Assembly (NCBI GenBank): GCA_964035545.1 | Contig: OZ037773.1 | Coordinates: 6,464,251 to 6,528,250 of the forward strand | Reading direction: 5' to 3' | Length of the DNA: 64,000 bases | DNA from: Bugula neritina | Lineage: Eukaryota > Bryozoa > Gymnolaemata > Cheilostomatida > Bugulidae | Shown here: positions 35,831-47,938 of the stretch, piece by piece | Layout of the letters: every line of letters begins with the position of its first letter | Position numbering within the stretch: position 1 is the first letter of the stretch | Made by a program: the position numbers and the translations under genes | Notes under the pieces: model-generated | The model's database searches: none | What the model was told of the DNA's origin: nothing | What the model saw: only the letters and a program-made list of their open reading frames with translations

Positions 35831-38800
35831 ATGGGCAACTTTTTAAGCAGAAAACCTTTGCCTAGAGAATTATACTGGACGTTGTACTGTAAGTTGTTTT
35901 AATACTCATAACTAAACTTACTAAAATATGGGTTTTGTAAAACAACAAATAAATACAAAACGAAAATTATTGACCTTAATGTGAATAATTAATCTTTAAT
36001 CAAATTGTTTGTTTTTATGATTTCATTATTTTAATAAAAAAACCAACTGAAAACATCAGAAATTTAATCATTTTCAAAAATTAATCATTTCTCAGTAAGT
36101 TTAATAGTGTACTTTTTAAACAACATGAAGCAAAATTTTGAGAGTGTATTGAAAACAACTCTTTGAGTCATGGGTTTGTTTAATAAACTAGTGAACTTGC
36201 CATTTGTGTCAGTAATTATATATGTCGTTTATTACATGTTTCTAAAAGTGCACATTTGTAAAATTTAATAGTTCAACCATGTATTTGAAACTTCTATCAA
36301 GCTTTTATCAATTGACATCTAAACTCAATGAAATATCTATTAGTCAAATAAAGTAGCCACTATAATAACATTCTATTTTTAAAATAAACAGTCTATAGAT
36401 CAATGCAATTTGAGTGTGGCATATAATGCAGCTGCTCCATTGCAGTTCACATTCCTTTAACCAAATCAAATCTAAACCTATTGAGCTATTCCTCCATCAT
36501 TTTTTTCTATATTAAAGTGTAATATATTTTCATATTAAATTATATGTTTAAATATTATTCACAATTCATCAACACACAATACTACTATTGTTCAATTGCA
36601 GATTCAGAAGAGGAGAAGAATCAATGGTGAGTGACCTAGTAGCAGCTCTAGAATGTTTTCTCTCGCAAGTCATAACTCTTCTCTATATTAGTAGCTTGCT
36701 CATAGCTCTTCCACGAGCTTTCTCAATTATTGTATGCTGCATAATTGTTTTAACTTTATGCTTCAATGTTGTAGGTGGAGAGAATTTAAGAAACACTCAA
36801 AAGGTGGAAAATTGTCGCTTGAGGTATAAACAATTAGTGTTAGTAATTTCATTCTCCTATTCAAAAATATTATAATATTTGCTGGCAAAAGGTGTTATTG
36901 GGTATATAAAAAAAATTATTAATTTTTTTCTGAAACACTCTAATGAAAGAAAATGTTTTTTAGACATTTCGTATATAAAATTCAAAGCATGAAAGCTTAA
37001 ATATTAGTATACATTCATCATCCTTGATGGTTTGGTAAATTATTTCAGGTAAAAGAATTTTCTTGTTTTATAATATTACAATTATATTTCACTGAATATG
37101 TTATATTTAATGCCATACTCAGTAAAACATATTTTTTAATAATTAGGTAATAGATCTACTTTATATATTATATATAACTCATATTCACAGTTCTTATATT
37201 TAGAAACAGTTTTATTGTTCTCATTATATTCAGCAAATAAGAACACTCTTATAAAACTATAAAAGTTCAAGGTGAAATTAGACACTAAGGTAATATTCCT
37301 TGCATGTTCCTTCAAATTAGTTTAGATGCATAATGAAATAAATGCACACTAGCAACATACACTAGACTAAAGTTGATAACAGTTGTTTTTAGTAGAAGCT
37401 TGAATATTTTTAGAATCAAATGTAAAGTAAACTCACATTTGCATAGATAATGTATGTCTATTCTGCAGTACAATTATATAGTTAAAAAGTTGAGTATAAT
37501 TTTCGTACTAAAGCATTTAGAGTATTTAAATCAAAAATTTAAAAAGTCAGCTTTTTAGATTTTTGAAATGGTCTGGTAGTGAAACAGATGAGTGGTTTAT
37601 TTTAAACAGCTACTTTCATATCCTTCCAAAGGAAAACCATGTAAATATTGCTGTGCTTCAGTTGGAAAATTGCTGCAAGCGTTCTATTTCAAAATAATTT
37701 ATTTTTATAACAGGCAATTGAGACTGCTATTAGACAAGTGTATCCAAAAGGGGATCCAGAACAATATGCTCTCTACCTCTCCAATGCTATGGATATGGAC
37801 AACGATAACTTCATTTCATTCAATGATTTCATGCAGTCTATAACTATTCTGTCAAAGGGACCTTTACATCAGAAGACAGAATGTAAGTAGATGTCAATGT
37901 GGTTGTTGAAGAGAGCAATATGCAATACAAACTTCTCACAATATTTTTCTGTATATATAAGTTATGTAATTTACAGTAGCAATATCTTGGTATAAATGAG
38001 ATACTTTATGAAAATATGACATTTCCTTGTTTACAGACTGTATCATATTAAAACATTAACTATAAGCAATGCATGAGCCTGACAGAAAATCCTGGTACCG
38101 CAGTAAATAATATATTATGTCTTCTAGTTATATTATTCAGTATCAATTGCGCTGTGTTTCATAGGGTACTTCAAACTCTATGATGTTGATAAGAACAAGC
38201 GAATCACAGAGCAGGATATGAATGACTTTCTATCAGCTGTCTCCAAAACAGTCGAAGAACACATGACTACGAAAATGGAGTCTCCTGCCAGTCGGATCTC
38301 TAAAATATTTCCTTTTATGGATGAGGTGAGAGGGGTGGAGAGCTCAGGTAAAATCTAAGTAGTAGAGCATGTTTTATGTTTTCATCACAAATATTGCTTT
38401 AGTAAAAAAGTTTTAGCGGTTTTTTCAACAAACTTTGTGCTTTTAAATATACTTCATAATGTTATTGAAAGGTTTTACATGTAGACTACACTTATGAATT
38501 TATTGGGAGTAACTTCAAATAATTTTATTTTTATAAACCTCTTGTGGTTATAGATTCGCTATTCCTGTGAGCTCTCTTGATAAAAAAGTTTTATAAATAT
38601 GCTAAAGACGGTTTCTCTATGATAGCAGAAGAGCAATTATGATTGCAGTCAATACATCCATGCATGGATGCTCTTCCTAACATTACCAATAAATGGCCTT
38701 TACTGCAATTCAGGTCACCGACCTCATGTTTCCTAAGCCAGTGCTTTAACCACTATACCACAGCTGCTCCCTAATAATTATTTTGTTATAACATTTAACT

Positions 38801-39106
38801 TTTTCATTTGTCACATGATTTTATAAAGCATAGTGATAATATAATTAAACATAGCCTATTCTGCTATACCAGTGAGCTTAAGCCTTCAAGATGATAAAAT
38901 TCTTTCCAATGTTAATTTTTTTGCTTCAGGAAAGAAAAGGGTTTGTTTCATTGGACAACTTCTACACCTGCTTGGCTCTTCACAAGTGGCTTGGACTAGC
39001 ACTAGGCTGGAATCTACTTAGTACTTGGAACAGAACCTCTTTCCTGTCATCCGCCACTCAAGACTTGCCAGAAAACCACCCATTAAAAGTTATTTGTAGA
39101 AAATAA
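35831..39106 (+). CDS. NCS-like EF-hand protein, 212 aa
   Basis: Six exons: 35831-35888, 36602-36626, 36775-36823, 37714-37882, 38165-38325 and 38930-39106, 639 nt in frame. It starts MGNFLSRKPLPRELYWTLY; Ser at 6 suits myristoylation, and this exon resembles the first exon of the 211-aa gene. The 25-nt exon encodes SEEEKNQW. EF2 DMDNDNFISFND and EF3 DVDKNKRITEQD both lack the loop Gly at position 6, and EF4 DEERKGFVSLDN lacks the final acid, so calcium binding is likely weak or lost. The last 40 residues are Trp-rich (KWLGLALGWNLLSTW) and match no known family that I recognise. Intron 5 carries a SINE. A truncated exon copy lies at 24855. Confidence 0.87.
38539..38771 (-). mobile_element. 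tRNA-derived SINE, diverged copy
   Basis: Reverse copy in intron 5 of the 212-aa gene. The tail (TATAGATTCGCTATTCCTGTGAG), central GGATGCTCTTCCTAACATTACC and terminal CAGCTGCTCC are recognisable. An insertion of about 20 bp (CAATACATCCATGCATGGAT) sits beside the central block. Confidence 0.78.
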
Positions 39107-39779
39107 TGTAATAATTCTAATGCTTTTTTGATATAATCATAAATTTTGTTAGTTTTTTCTATTGGTACTTTCTTTGTTTATATTTAGTACATACATGTTT
39201 GCCCATTAATAAAAATATGCATATAACAATAACAGCCTTATGCAATGCCATACAAATGTTTGCGTATAAAGCTAGTTCATGTTTATACATCTACTATACA
39301 TACTTTGTACAAGACGTCTAAACATCTCTGCACACATATGATATTGAATACGGCTAACTTGTAAATATTGATTCCATAGCTGAGATGATATGCAACAGAA
39401 GTGTGTATATATCCATCATAAAATCAACATCTTATAATTAGCAATTAATCATCTATCAGTATTAAATATGTTAATTAGTGTGGCATAGTTGCTGTAATAA
39501 ATTATCATTAGCCAACACAATCTCACAATGATAGTAAAACCTGGAAGTTTGCACGTGTCAGGCTGAAGATGAATTATAAGTTTTAACTGCAAATTGATAG
39601 ATTATAAGAGTTTGTATTTGAGACCATCAGTTGTAATGCTTACGTGAGGAAACACACACTAATTAGACTGTCATCTAAACCCCTGGTAAACAGTACGAAA
39701 CAAGGTCTCAGAGTATCAACTTCTGAGTATCTGGGAGTTATTTGTTGAACAAAAAAAAATATTTCAAAGAATCCGTAAG
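39107..39779. other. Intergenic, no gene seen
   Basis: AT-rich spacer between the 212-aa gene and the canonical NCS gene, both on the plus strand. Nothing specific was recognised. Confidence 0.45.
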
Positions 39780-42700
39780 ATGGGAGGTGATGCCAGCAAA
39801 GAACTGACCAGTGAAGAGCTGTTGGAGTTGGAGCGTAGAACACATTGTAAGTCAAATAAACGTATGCTGTTCTAGTGTTAGTAGTAGGTATATATATGTC
39901 ACGTTGCTTAGTGTAATCCAGTGGAGTACATGTATACTTACAATTGATTAGTGCAATAGTGTGCTTTAAACTTAGTTGTATTCACTTGCATATACGCGTA
40001 CTTAATTTTATCCTCACCTTTTTTCTGCATTTACTTTATATTATAATTATAATTATTGACATATTCAGTTGTAGCAACTTTTATTAACTTGGATTAGTTT
40101 ATTTAGTTGGATTCACTTATATTCTCTAGTATATTTGTTTGCTCTTAATTATAATTAATTGTATTATATAATTGCATGAATTTACTAATGTCAACGTGTG
40201 TTTACTTGTCTTTGCTTATATCTATTTTTATTGTACTTTTATAACAGTATTTGACCTCATAGTTCTTTGACTATATAGCTGCTCAGCCATGCAACAATTG
40301 TATCTTTGGCTCGTAAATATTCTTCAGTAGCCCTTGAGGCAGAGGCTTTTAGTCACCCTGAATGGAATTTGCTAATTGATTTTTAGAACTGGCAGCAGAT
40401 AATAAATCTCATTCTCTTCTCATGCAATTTAAAGCTGTAGATGACCAACTATAGCAGTTATTCATATGTCTATGCAGTCTTGTGCGTTATGAGAAGTTGT
40501 AAAATATGTGGGACATGTTGGTATATATCCTAATACTTATCTTATAACAAATCATACATAGAATTTCTCTCTTTCTTTTTAACTTACTGGTGTTTATGAA
40601 ATTCTTTTTAGAATATTTTCAAAACTTTTGTTAAGGCTTGCATATTTTAATCAACCACAACTTTTTCCAAAACAATGTTTTGAACACTAGGCAAACATTT
40701 TTAGATTTTCAAGGATAAATTGATTAGTAAAGTAATATTTTACTCAAAATTAAAAATTATTGGTGTAATCTTTTTGAGAATTATCTACATTGCAATTCAT
40801 CTAATAGATTTCTTGTTTAAATAAGAAGATGCTAGTTTTGCATAATCCTATCCTTTTTGGTTTAGCTGAGTAAAACCCTCAGGATTTACTAGTTGATTAC
40901 TTTGTATAGTGACCGAGAAAGATGAGTCATTGTGGCCAGTATATATAAGTATTAACACCTCACGTCGGCTTAATTGGTTTACTTTGTAATAATCTATGTC
41001 ATAATTTATGATCTTCAACACTGATGGAGGTGGAAGAAAAACTTTTTGCTGCGCTCATCTATGTTAGCATGATTACAGAATAAAAAGTTGTGCAATGCTA
41101 GTAACAATTTTTGCATTATATAACATGTAAAGAAATAAAGTGATCATTTTTATGAATTACCTCATTGCTGTCATGTAGCAATAAGCTATTTATAGGTTTT
41201 CACTCACCAATTGCTTTTAAATTTATCATAAATATATATTTTTATATTTTTTACAGTTACAAAGAAAGAAATTCGATTGTGGTGAGTGAATATAGCTTAT
41301 ATACATGCTGATTAGCTGAATGACTTGTTAACACTGAGTGTGTTATATTAGCCAGCGGACTTTCTAGAATCTTCTTACCAACTCAGAACAATGTCCATTC
41401 TTATAACTAATGGACTAGCTGATAAAACCACTGACCTCTACAGCTGCCGAATCAGTAGAGTGTTCAAATACATTTATAGTAGCAGTGGTGGAGAAATTAC
41501 GATAGCCTAAGTTTTTTAAATTTCTTTATAGAGTTTGGTTTGGACCTGAAATTCTCGCAAGAACATATGTAACTTCTTTTGCTACATTTCTAATCTAAAA
41601 CACAGATTTTTTTCAATTTCTCCATTACTGCATGCATCTACCTCTTCAAATAAGTCATCATAATTTAGGAACACTTTATAAATCTTAAACGTAGAACTAA
41701 CACATTTTAACGTTTTAGGCACAAATACTTTCTGAAAGATTGTCCATCTGGGAACCTGGGAAAAGAGGTGAGACAATACACAACTATAGCTAGTGTGACA
41801 GCTCAGTACCAGTTTGCTATAATATTTAGAATATTATATATACTATATAATGGGTTTATAATAGTGTCATGACATTAATTTCTCATGTAGGCTACATCTT
41901 TTGTAATACCATATATTAACATAGTGTGACTGAAGTGCTAGGGGCACTTGTTTGGTATATGACATGCTATGATAGGTGTCTACATGTCAAGCCTACAAAT
42001 TACACTAGGAATGTAGATAATATAGGGTTTAGTCATTACTTCCCCTGACCTATGTTGAAACACTTCAGAATGTGTTAGTATTACAGTACATGAGCATTAT
42101 TGCCCCATGGTTTCTATGATTTGTGCTTTTACACCCACAGATACTATTTATAGCAACTTTACAGACCACTTGGCATGCATAACATTTACTCTTTCTCTAC
42201 TAAGTATGCATATGGGAATAGCAGATTTGTCTCGATATCAACAAGTGACAAAACCTGAAATAAAGTTCTCAAGAAAGCAGGTTTAAGAAAAAAACTCCAT
42301 AGCTTGTTATCTAACAAAGTTCTGAATTTATAAAATTTACAATATAAACATTTCATAACATCGTCAAATTGAAATAAAGAGCTAAAATTTAAGCTGTATA
42401 ATCAGTTACCCTGATTAAATAACTTAAACAAGGTTTAGTGGTTAAAGTTACCTAAAATATCATTGTTGTGCATGGGTATAATTCAAAGCAGCTTGGTTTA
42501 CACTCAACATATTGATTCTACAACCCAAGAGCTTATTAACTCAAAAATCAATTCTGTTCTGTCATTGATTATGTTTATTACAAAATTTATTAGCGGTACA
42601 CATGGTAATAAACTTCATCTAGACCTCAAAGGACAAGCTCTGCCACACTTATTCTCTATTAATCATTGTAAGCGCTTTACATGCATGGGGAGGTGCTTTG

Positions 42701-44451
42701 TAAGATTTATTGTGAGTTGAGAATAAATAAATAAATAAATTGATGAGCCATAGATTTGTAGCTTTTATCTTTTATGTTTTTAATTTATTTTTATGCTTTT
42801 TTTATTTGAATGTTTTACTTTGCAGGATTTCCAGTTGATTTATAAGCAGATATTTCCAAATGGCAACCCGGCCAAGTTTTCCAAGTTTATATTCACTGTG
42901 TTTGACGCTGATTCCAGCGGCTCAATAACATTTGACGAGTTTATCAAAGCCCTGAGCGTCACAACTAGAGGCACTCTAAAACAGAAATTAACATGTGAGT
43001 GTTGCTATGGTTACGCTTTGCTGTATTGTCATTGGTTGACAAGCTCAGCCACTACCAGGTGTGTTATTGTGTACTGCGAGTTGATTTTTATATGGAAGTT
43101 TGACTTTAAGAAAACAGCAGTAGTACTCCTGGGATTTGTGCACTTCTGTAGCTGGTATTCAAATAATTATAATGTATGTCTTCAGTTCTTATATTTGCAT
43201 ATTTCAAACTTTAAAAATAAGCACTATAGTGCAGGACATGGGTTTGGTACACTATAACTATCTATGATATATTTTATCAAATATATGTTTTAAAAAGCAC
43301 TGGGGAGCATAGCGGAAACACCTGCAATAACTGCATAACTTAAGACAGTAAACATGAATACAATGTATGCAGCTGAATGCATTGGCTCTCTAAATGTAAT
43401 CGCAGACTACGCCTAATATAATAATAATTTGTTTAATGCTCGCAGTATACATGTATACTATTATATCTTGCTAATAATACCAAAACACTACAGATGCAGA
43501 GTAAACAATGAGATTATTTATAGCACACTGAGTTAATAATAACTCAAGCAAGACTGTTCTATATAATATTCTTCTGTAACTTACATGATTCAACATGACT
43601 ACATATAAAAAAACGCATGAGTATCTGTCTAAGATTATTGCAATACACGATGATGATTGCATCAGCATTTCAACAAAGTAAGTTAGTTTTGCATTTGTGT
43701 TACTCAAAAAGTATATAATATACGGGCTTTTGTATAATTTGTGTTGACAGTGCCTGCAATATCTTAAAAGGAAAAGCTAAATTCTCATTTTAAAATGGAG
43801 ATAGATTTTTTTAATTTTCAGGTAAAGAAACTCATTAATAAAATAAAACTCTGGAAACCACCAAATTTGCCAAATACACCTCTTTATATTTATGTGTTAT
43901 GCAATAAGTGAAGTGAGAAGCAATGAAGTAGAGTTATGCATACCAATTCATTACTCGGAAATCTAATTATCTTCCTAGGGGCATTCTCATTATACGACAT
44001 TGACAAGGATGGCAAAATCACCAGGGATGAGATGATTAATATAGTAACCGCCATCTTTGAGATGGTTGGTGACAAGATGGAGGAGAAACAGGAAACTCCG
44101 GCCTCCAGGGTGAATGTTGTTTTCACAGTCATGGATACAGTAAGTTCTATAAAATACATTTTTAACACTATTACATAAATGTGTTATTATTAAAATGTTT
44201 CTTCCTAAAGAAGTAGCATATACGTATTTTTTACAATTATTGATCAAGCAAAATATTTTCAAAACTGGGTCATGTTTATTGAAATATCATTTTTGGTGTT
44301 CTTTTTTTTATAATATTATTTTGGATTGTTCTAGAACCAAGATGGATACGTAACTATGGATGAATTCATTAATGGAGCCATGAAAGATCAATGGATAGTC
44401 ACTGCTTTATCTCTAGACCTCACTGGTCTACCTGCATCAGTTGAACCGTAA
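39780..44451 (+). CDS. Canonical neuronal calcium sensor (NCS-1/frequenin/hippocalcin-like), 195 aa
   Basis: Six exons: 39780-39846, 41257-41281, 41719-41767, 42826-42994, 43979-44139 and 44335-44451, 588 nt in frame, close to the usual length of about 190 aa. It starts MGGDASKEL with Ser at 6, a good myristoylation start. The 25-nt exon gives FTKKEIRLW (23-31). EF1 carries the family CPxG (CPSG at 39-42), so it does not bind calcium. EF2 [12 protein letters not shown] (74-85), EF3 [12 protein letters not shown] (110-121) and EF4 [12 protein letters not shown] (156-167) are complete loops with Glu at 12. Known family role: calcium-dependent membrane sensor acting on kinases, cyclases or channels. 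This is the only array member with all hallmarks, so it is probably the least changed copy. The subfamily cannot be fixed from the sequence alone. Confidence 0.93.
41479..41644. mobile_element. MITE-like element, copy 3
   Basis: In intron 2 of the canonical NCS gene. It starts GCAGTGGTGGAGAAATTA and ends TTCAATTTCTCCATTACTGC, followed by ATGCATCTACCTC. The terminal inverted repeats of about 20 bp are well kept. Confidence 0.78.
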
Positions 44452-45839
44452 ATTGATCTCTTCTTGGATTTAGGAGCACCAGCTCTGTATATATAGGATT
44501 CACAGGACATCCCGGCCCTCCAGGCATACCCATCTATAACTAGTTTTATTAAAATTGACACATGCATATCTCATTATATGCTTGCGCAATATTTTTTTTA
44601 ATATTTTGATAAGATTTTATTAAAAGGTAGCTTGGCTGTTAATTGAAATATCAGCAATTTTTTTAAAAAGAAATTCTGCATAGTAATGGCGATTATCAAA
44701 AAGAGTTTTTGACAATATGCTTAACAGAATTTAAGAACTCGAAAACAAGGTAGACATTTCGATATATGTATTTGTTGGAATCATACTTTACAATAACCTA
44801 TGCTCTTTGCAAAACTAAACATTGCATATATTTTACATAGGTGTGGCCACTTGAATGTTTTGTAAGCATACATGTATGTCAAAACAACTAGCTTAATTGC
44901 TTATCTTTTTATGTAACGAAATTTAAAAAGCTTACATGCTGTATAATTTTACAATTTATTTTAATCTATGAAGTTTAGTACTGCTTCTCCTTATCTTTAT
45001 GAGCATTGGTTAAGTCATGTAATTGTTTAAATCAAATATAGCAACATACATTAAACAAATTATTATTATATCATTTTTTTCCCTAATTGTTTGTATTGAA
45101 ACCTAGACTGGGTTACTTCATAATGTATTAATTGCATACCAGAAAATTATAACTAAGCATCAAAATTAGCATTAGAATATACTATTAGTTTGGGGCAATT
45201 TCACGAGCTGGTCATAAACACGCATAGAAATGAAAGCTGAGACCCTGTAACAGTAGATCCGTATAAAAAAGAAAGTCAGAATTCGAACTGTATTTCTTTT
45301 ATTTTACAAAAGCAAGTTGCACTCTTTGTAGATTACGAGAAATTGAACAAATTTGTCAGCCAAAGACATTACCAAAACTTGCGTCTTTTTTCCTAAAGCT
45401 TTGACAAAGAGTCATGCAAGATTTAAAAGATATTCAATCATTTAATTAACTTGTAGCACATTATTAGTTTTAGCCAAAAACATATAAAATATGCAATGTA
45501 TTAGCAGCTAAAGTTTTATAGAATAGGTGAAAATAATAAAATATATTCTTAACCTATAATTGCTACTGCGTTGTATCATTTTATGTATTTTAAATTCAAC
45601 ACAATGCCTTTATAATATTTTACTCTACAGTCGAGTAATGTGAGGTTTCACTATGTGTGTCACTGTGTCACATGGAGTGGTTTATTGGTTCTTTATTTAC
45701 TTATTTTATATACCGGAAAACCTTTGGCCCCCTCTGACGCTATATGTTATATTATGCTAAATTCACTACTATTTACAATAGAGATTTGAGAGTGACTGAT
45801 CGCAAAAGCTGCAGCTAAATCCAGCACACATCTGTCAGT

Positions 45840-46005
45840 TGGCTACATAACAAAACTCTATTGCCCATCGAATTACAAGCCATTTAAAAGCCACACAGGC
45901 AAGCATGGGTGAGGTACAGCAGAGAGTTGAGCAGCAGGCAATTCATAAACTCAAGCTTTCCCAACCGCAAAGCCTGGGGTAGCCAAAGTGAACTAAGAGA
46001 TGACT
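45840..46005 (+). repeat. Left arm of diverged inverted repeat
   Basis: This arm shares, in order, GGCTACATAA, CCATTTAAAAGCCAC, GCAGCAGGCA, TTTCCCAACC and AGTGAACTAA with the reverse complement of the right arm at about 46800-47010. It probably belongs to an old transposable element of unknown class. Confidence 0.55.
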
Positions 46006-46789
46006 AATATATCTTTACAGCTTTATTCTAACTACTATATTTTAGATTAAATATATGGCTGCATCAAACATTTTATCATAAAAACATTTTAAACAGAATA
46101 CATTTTAAAACTCTAGTAAAAAAGCTGTCTTGATTTATTCATGTTATAACCTTGTTTTTTAACTTTAAGATTAGAAACATAACTTCCAAAAATGGTACTG
46201 GATTATTATATTATGTAATTTAAATTGTAGAGTATGCAAACAAATAAATAATATTCTTACTTTTTATAATAACAACTTCAAAGCTGCATAAACAGTTTTA
46301 AAGACTGGGTATCTGTACAAAAGTGATGTTCTTAGACAAAAATAAATGTTCATAAATAATCAAATATCACAATTAACGTCTGGATCTTAGTACGGAAAGA
46401 AAACTCCTAATTCTTTCTTTTAAAAGACATTTGAACCACAATAGCATGTATAAACACCATACAAATCTTTTAAGCTATTTTGCTATTTAATGAATGCACA
46501 AGTTTGAGATTTGATCCTGATCTGTGAAACCATGTCTCATCTCACTGTATAGGTTTTAGTCCTTGTGGTAACTTGTGTCTAACCTACAAGTAGGAAACAA
46601 AAAGCGATATTTGGGACACATTGGTAATGATATAATAGCAAAAGCAAAGAGGTTTTGGACAGAAAGTTGGTTCAAAGACTACACTTCGATCCTAACTCAA
46701 AGTTGTATATGTAGCTTAGGCTGTAAAGTGCACTGCACTATTATTGTAAATATTGTTGACCCCAATGAACTAAAACTTCATAGTTTAGT

Positions 46790-47015
46790 TATGGTTTGGG
46801 GGTTTTGGGTTATAGTTCACTGGTTGACCTATTTTTCACTCGGGCTGGAGTTTTGTGGTTGGGAAGGCTTGGTTTTCTTGGCCTGCCTGCTGCTTGTTAT
46901 CTTGTCTAGCTGCTTCTACCATGCGTTTCATGCGTGGCATTTAAATAGGCTTATTCCTACAGCTAATGGGACTGAGTATTAAAGTATTATGTAACCAGCT
47001 ATTATAGTAGAGGTG
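46790..47015 (-). repeat. Right arm of diverged inverted repeat
   Basis: On the minus strand it reads GGTTACATAA, CTATTTAAATGCCAC, GCAGCAGGCA, CTTCCCAACC and AGTGAACTATAA, matching the left arm. An open frame on the plus strand through this arm is likely fortuitous. Confidence 0.55.
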
Positions 47016-47938
47016 TTATTAATTTTAGTTTATATGCCGTCATAGTACTTGCAAGTAGCATACAGTTACAAATTTTCAATATAATTATAAATAGTTGTGT
47101 GCCAGTAAAGTAACCAAAGGTCAGTACAAACTTATATTTTATTAATAAATTTCTGCATTTTATGCCCTGTATGTTTCATCAAACCTACTACAAGCAAGTT
47201 TCACTATCTACAACAAATAGCAGTGACCAACTCTATCACTATGCAATAACACTGAGTCACAGGCAATTAAAGTTTCTTGTATATACCTGCTAGTGCTATA
47301 TGCAACTAAATTTGCTATGTCTTGAGATTGACTTACTCTCAGGGTGAACCCCATTAAGCACAGTGTAAATAATACTCTTAGACCAGTGGCTGATAGCTAG
47401 GTACTGTTTGGGTTTGTGCACAATACAGCTGTTGTAGTTGTGATCCTGAAGATTCATTTAAAAATGTTTTCCTGCTCTCATTTCAATCACCAATGACTGG
47501 CACCATCATTCAGCACACAAAATACTCTGCAGTTAAAACTCTTTACAGCTGAAACTAATACAATGAAAAATCACCTTTGCTTTTACTTTTAGTGACAAAT
47601 AAATGACTGTTTAAAATACCCAACAGTTTTATGGTAATTTTGTGACTATAATTAGTGGTATAATCTGAAATAATCATCAACCTGAAACTAGTTTGGAATT
47701 CGGTTTGGTTGTCGTTCTAATAATTTATTGAAAATTTCTTCAACCAATTAAGGAGTTGCTTTATTGGGCTAGACACTTATAGACTTTAGCTTTTAGCTTT
47801 ATTGTAGCTTTTGTAAAGCTAAAATTCAATTCTAGCTTTCAGATGAATATATCTCTCAGTTTGTAAGTTTGTTGATCACTTGACACAGGAAAACACTGAG
47901 TTCTGAATATTCACAGAACTGACTATTTGACTACCAGG

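Larger units (their letters stand above)
44452..47938. other. Long intergenic stretch with an inverted repeat pair
   Basis: 3.5 kb between the canonical NCS gene and the next plus-strand gene. It holds two diverged, oppositely oriented copies of a moderately GC-richer repeat (listed separately) and otherwise AT-rich sequence. A 135-codon open frame at 46575-46982 overlaps the right repeat arm and has no clear family, so it is not called as a gene. Confidence 0.5.

Noticed and set aside
44462-44540. Minus-strand Gly-x-Pro-like stretch (GMPGGPGCPVNP)
   Set aside because: It suggests a collagen exon, but it is only three triplets, directly downstream of the canonical NCS stop codon, and no neighbouring collagen exons were found.
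46575-46982. 135-codon open frame with two hydrophobic stretches
   Set aside because: It overlaps the right arm of an inverted repeat pair, shows no family I recognise, and has no splice or poly(A) context. Probably fortuitous.
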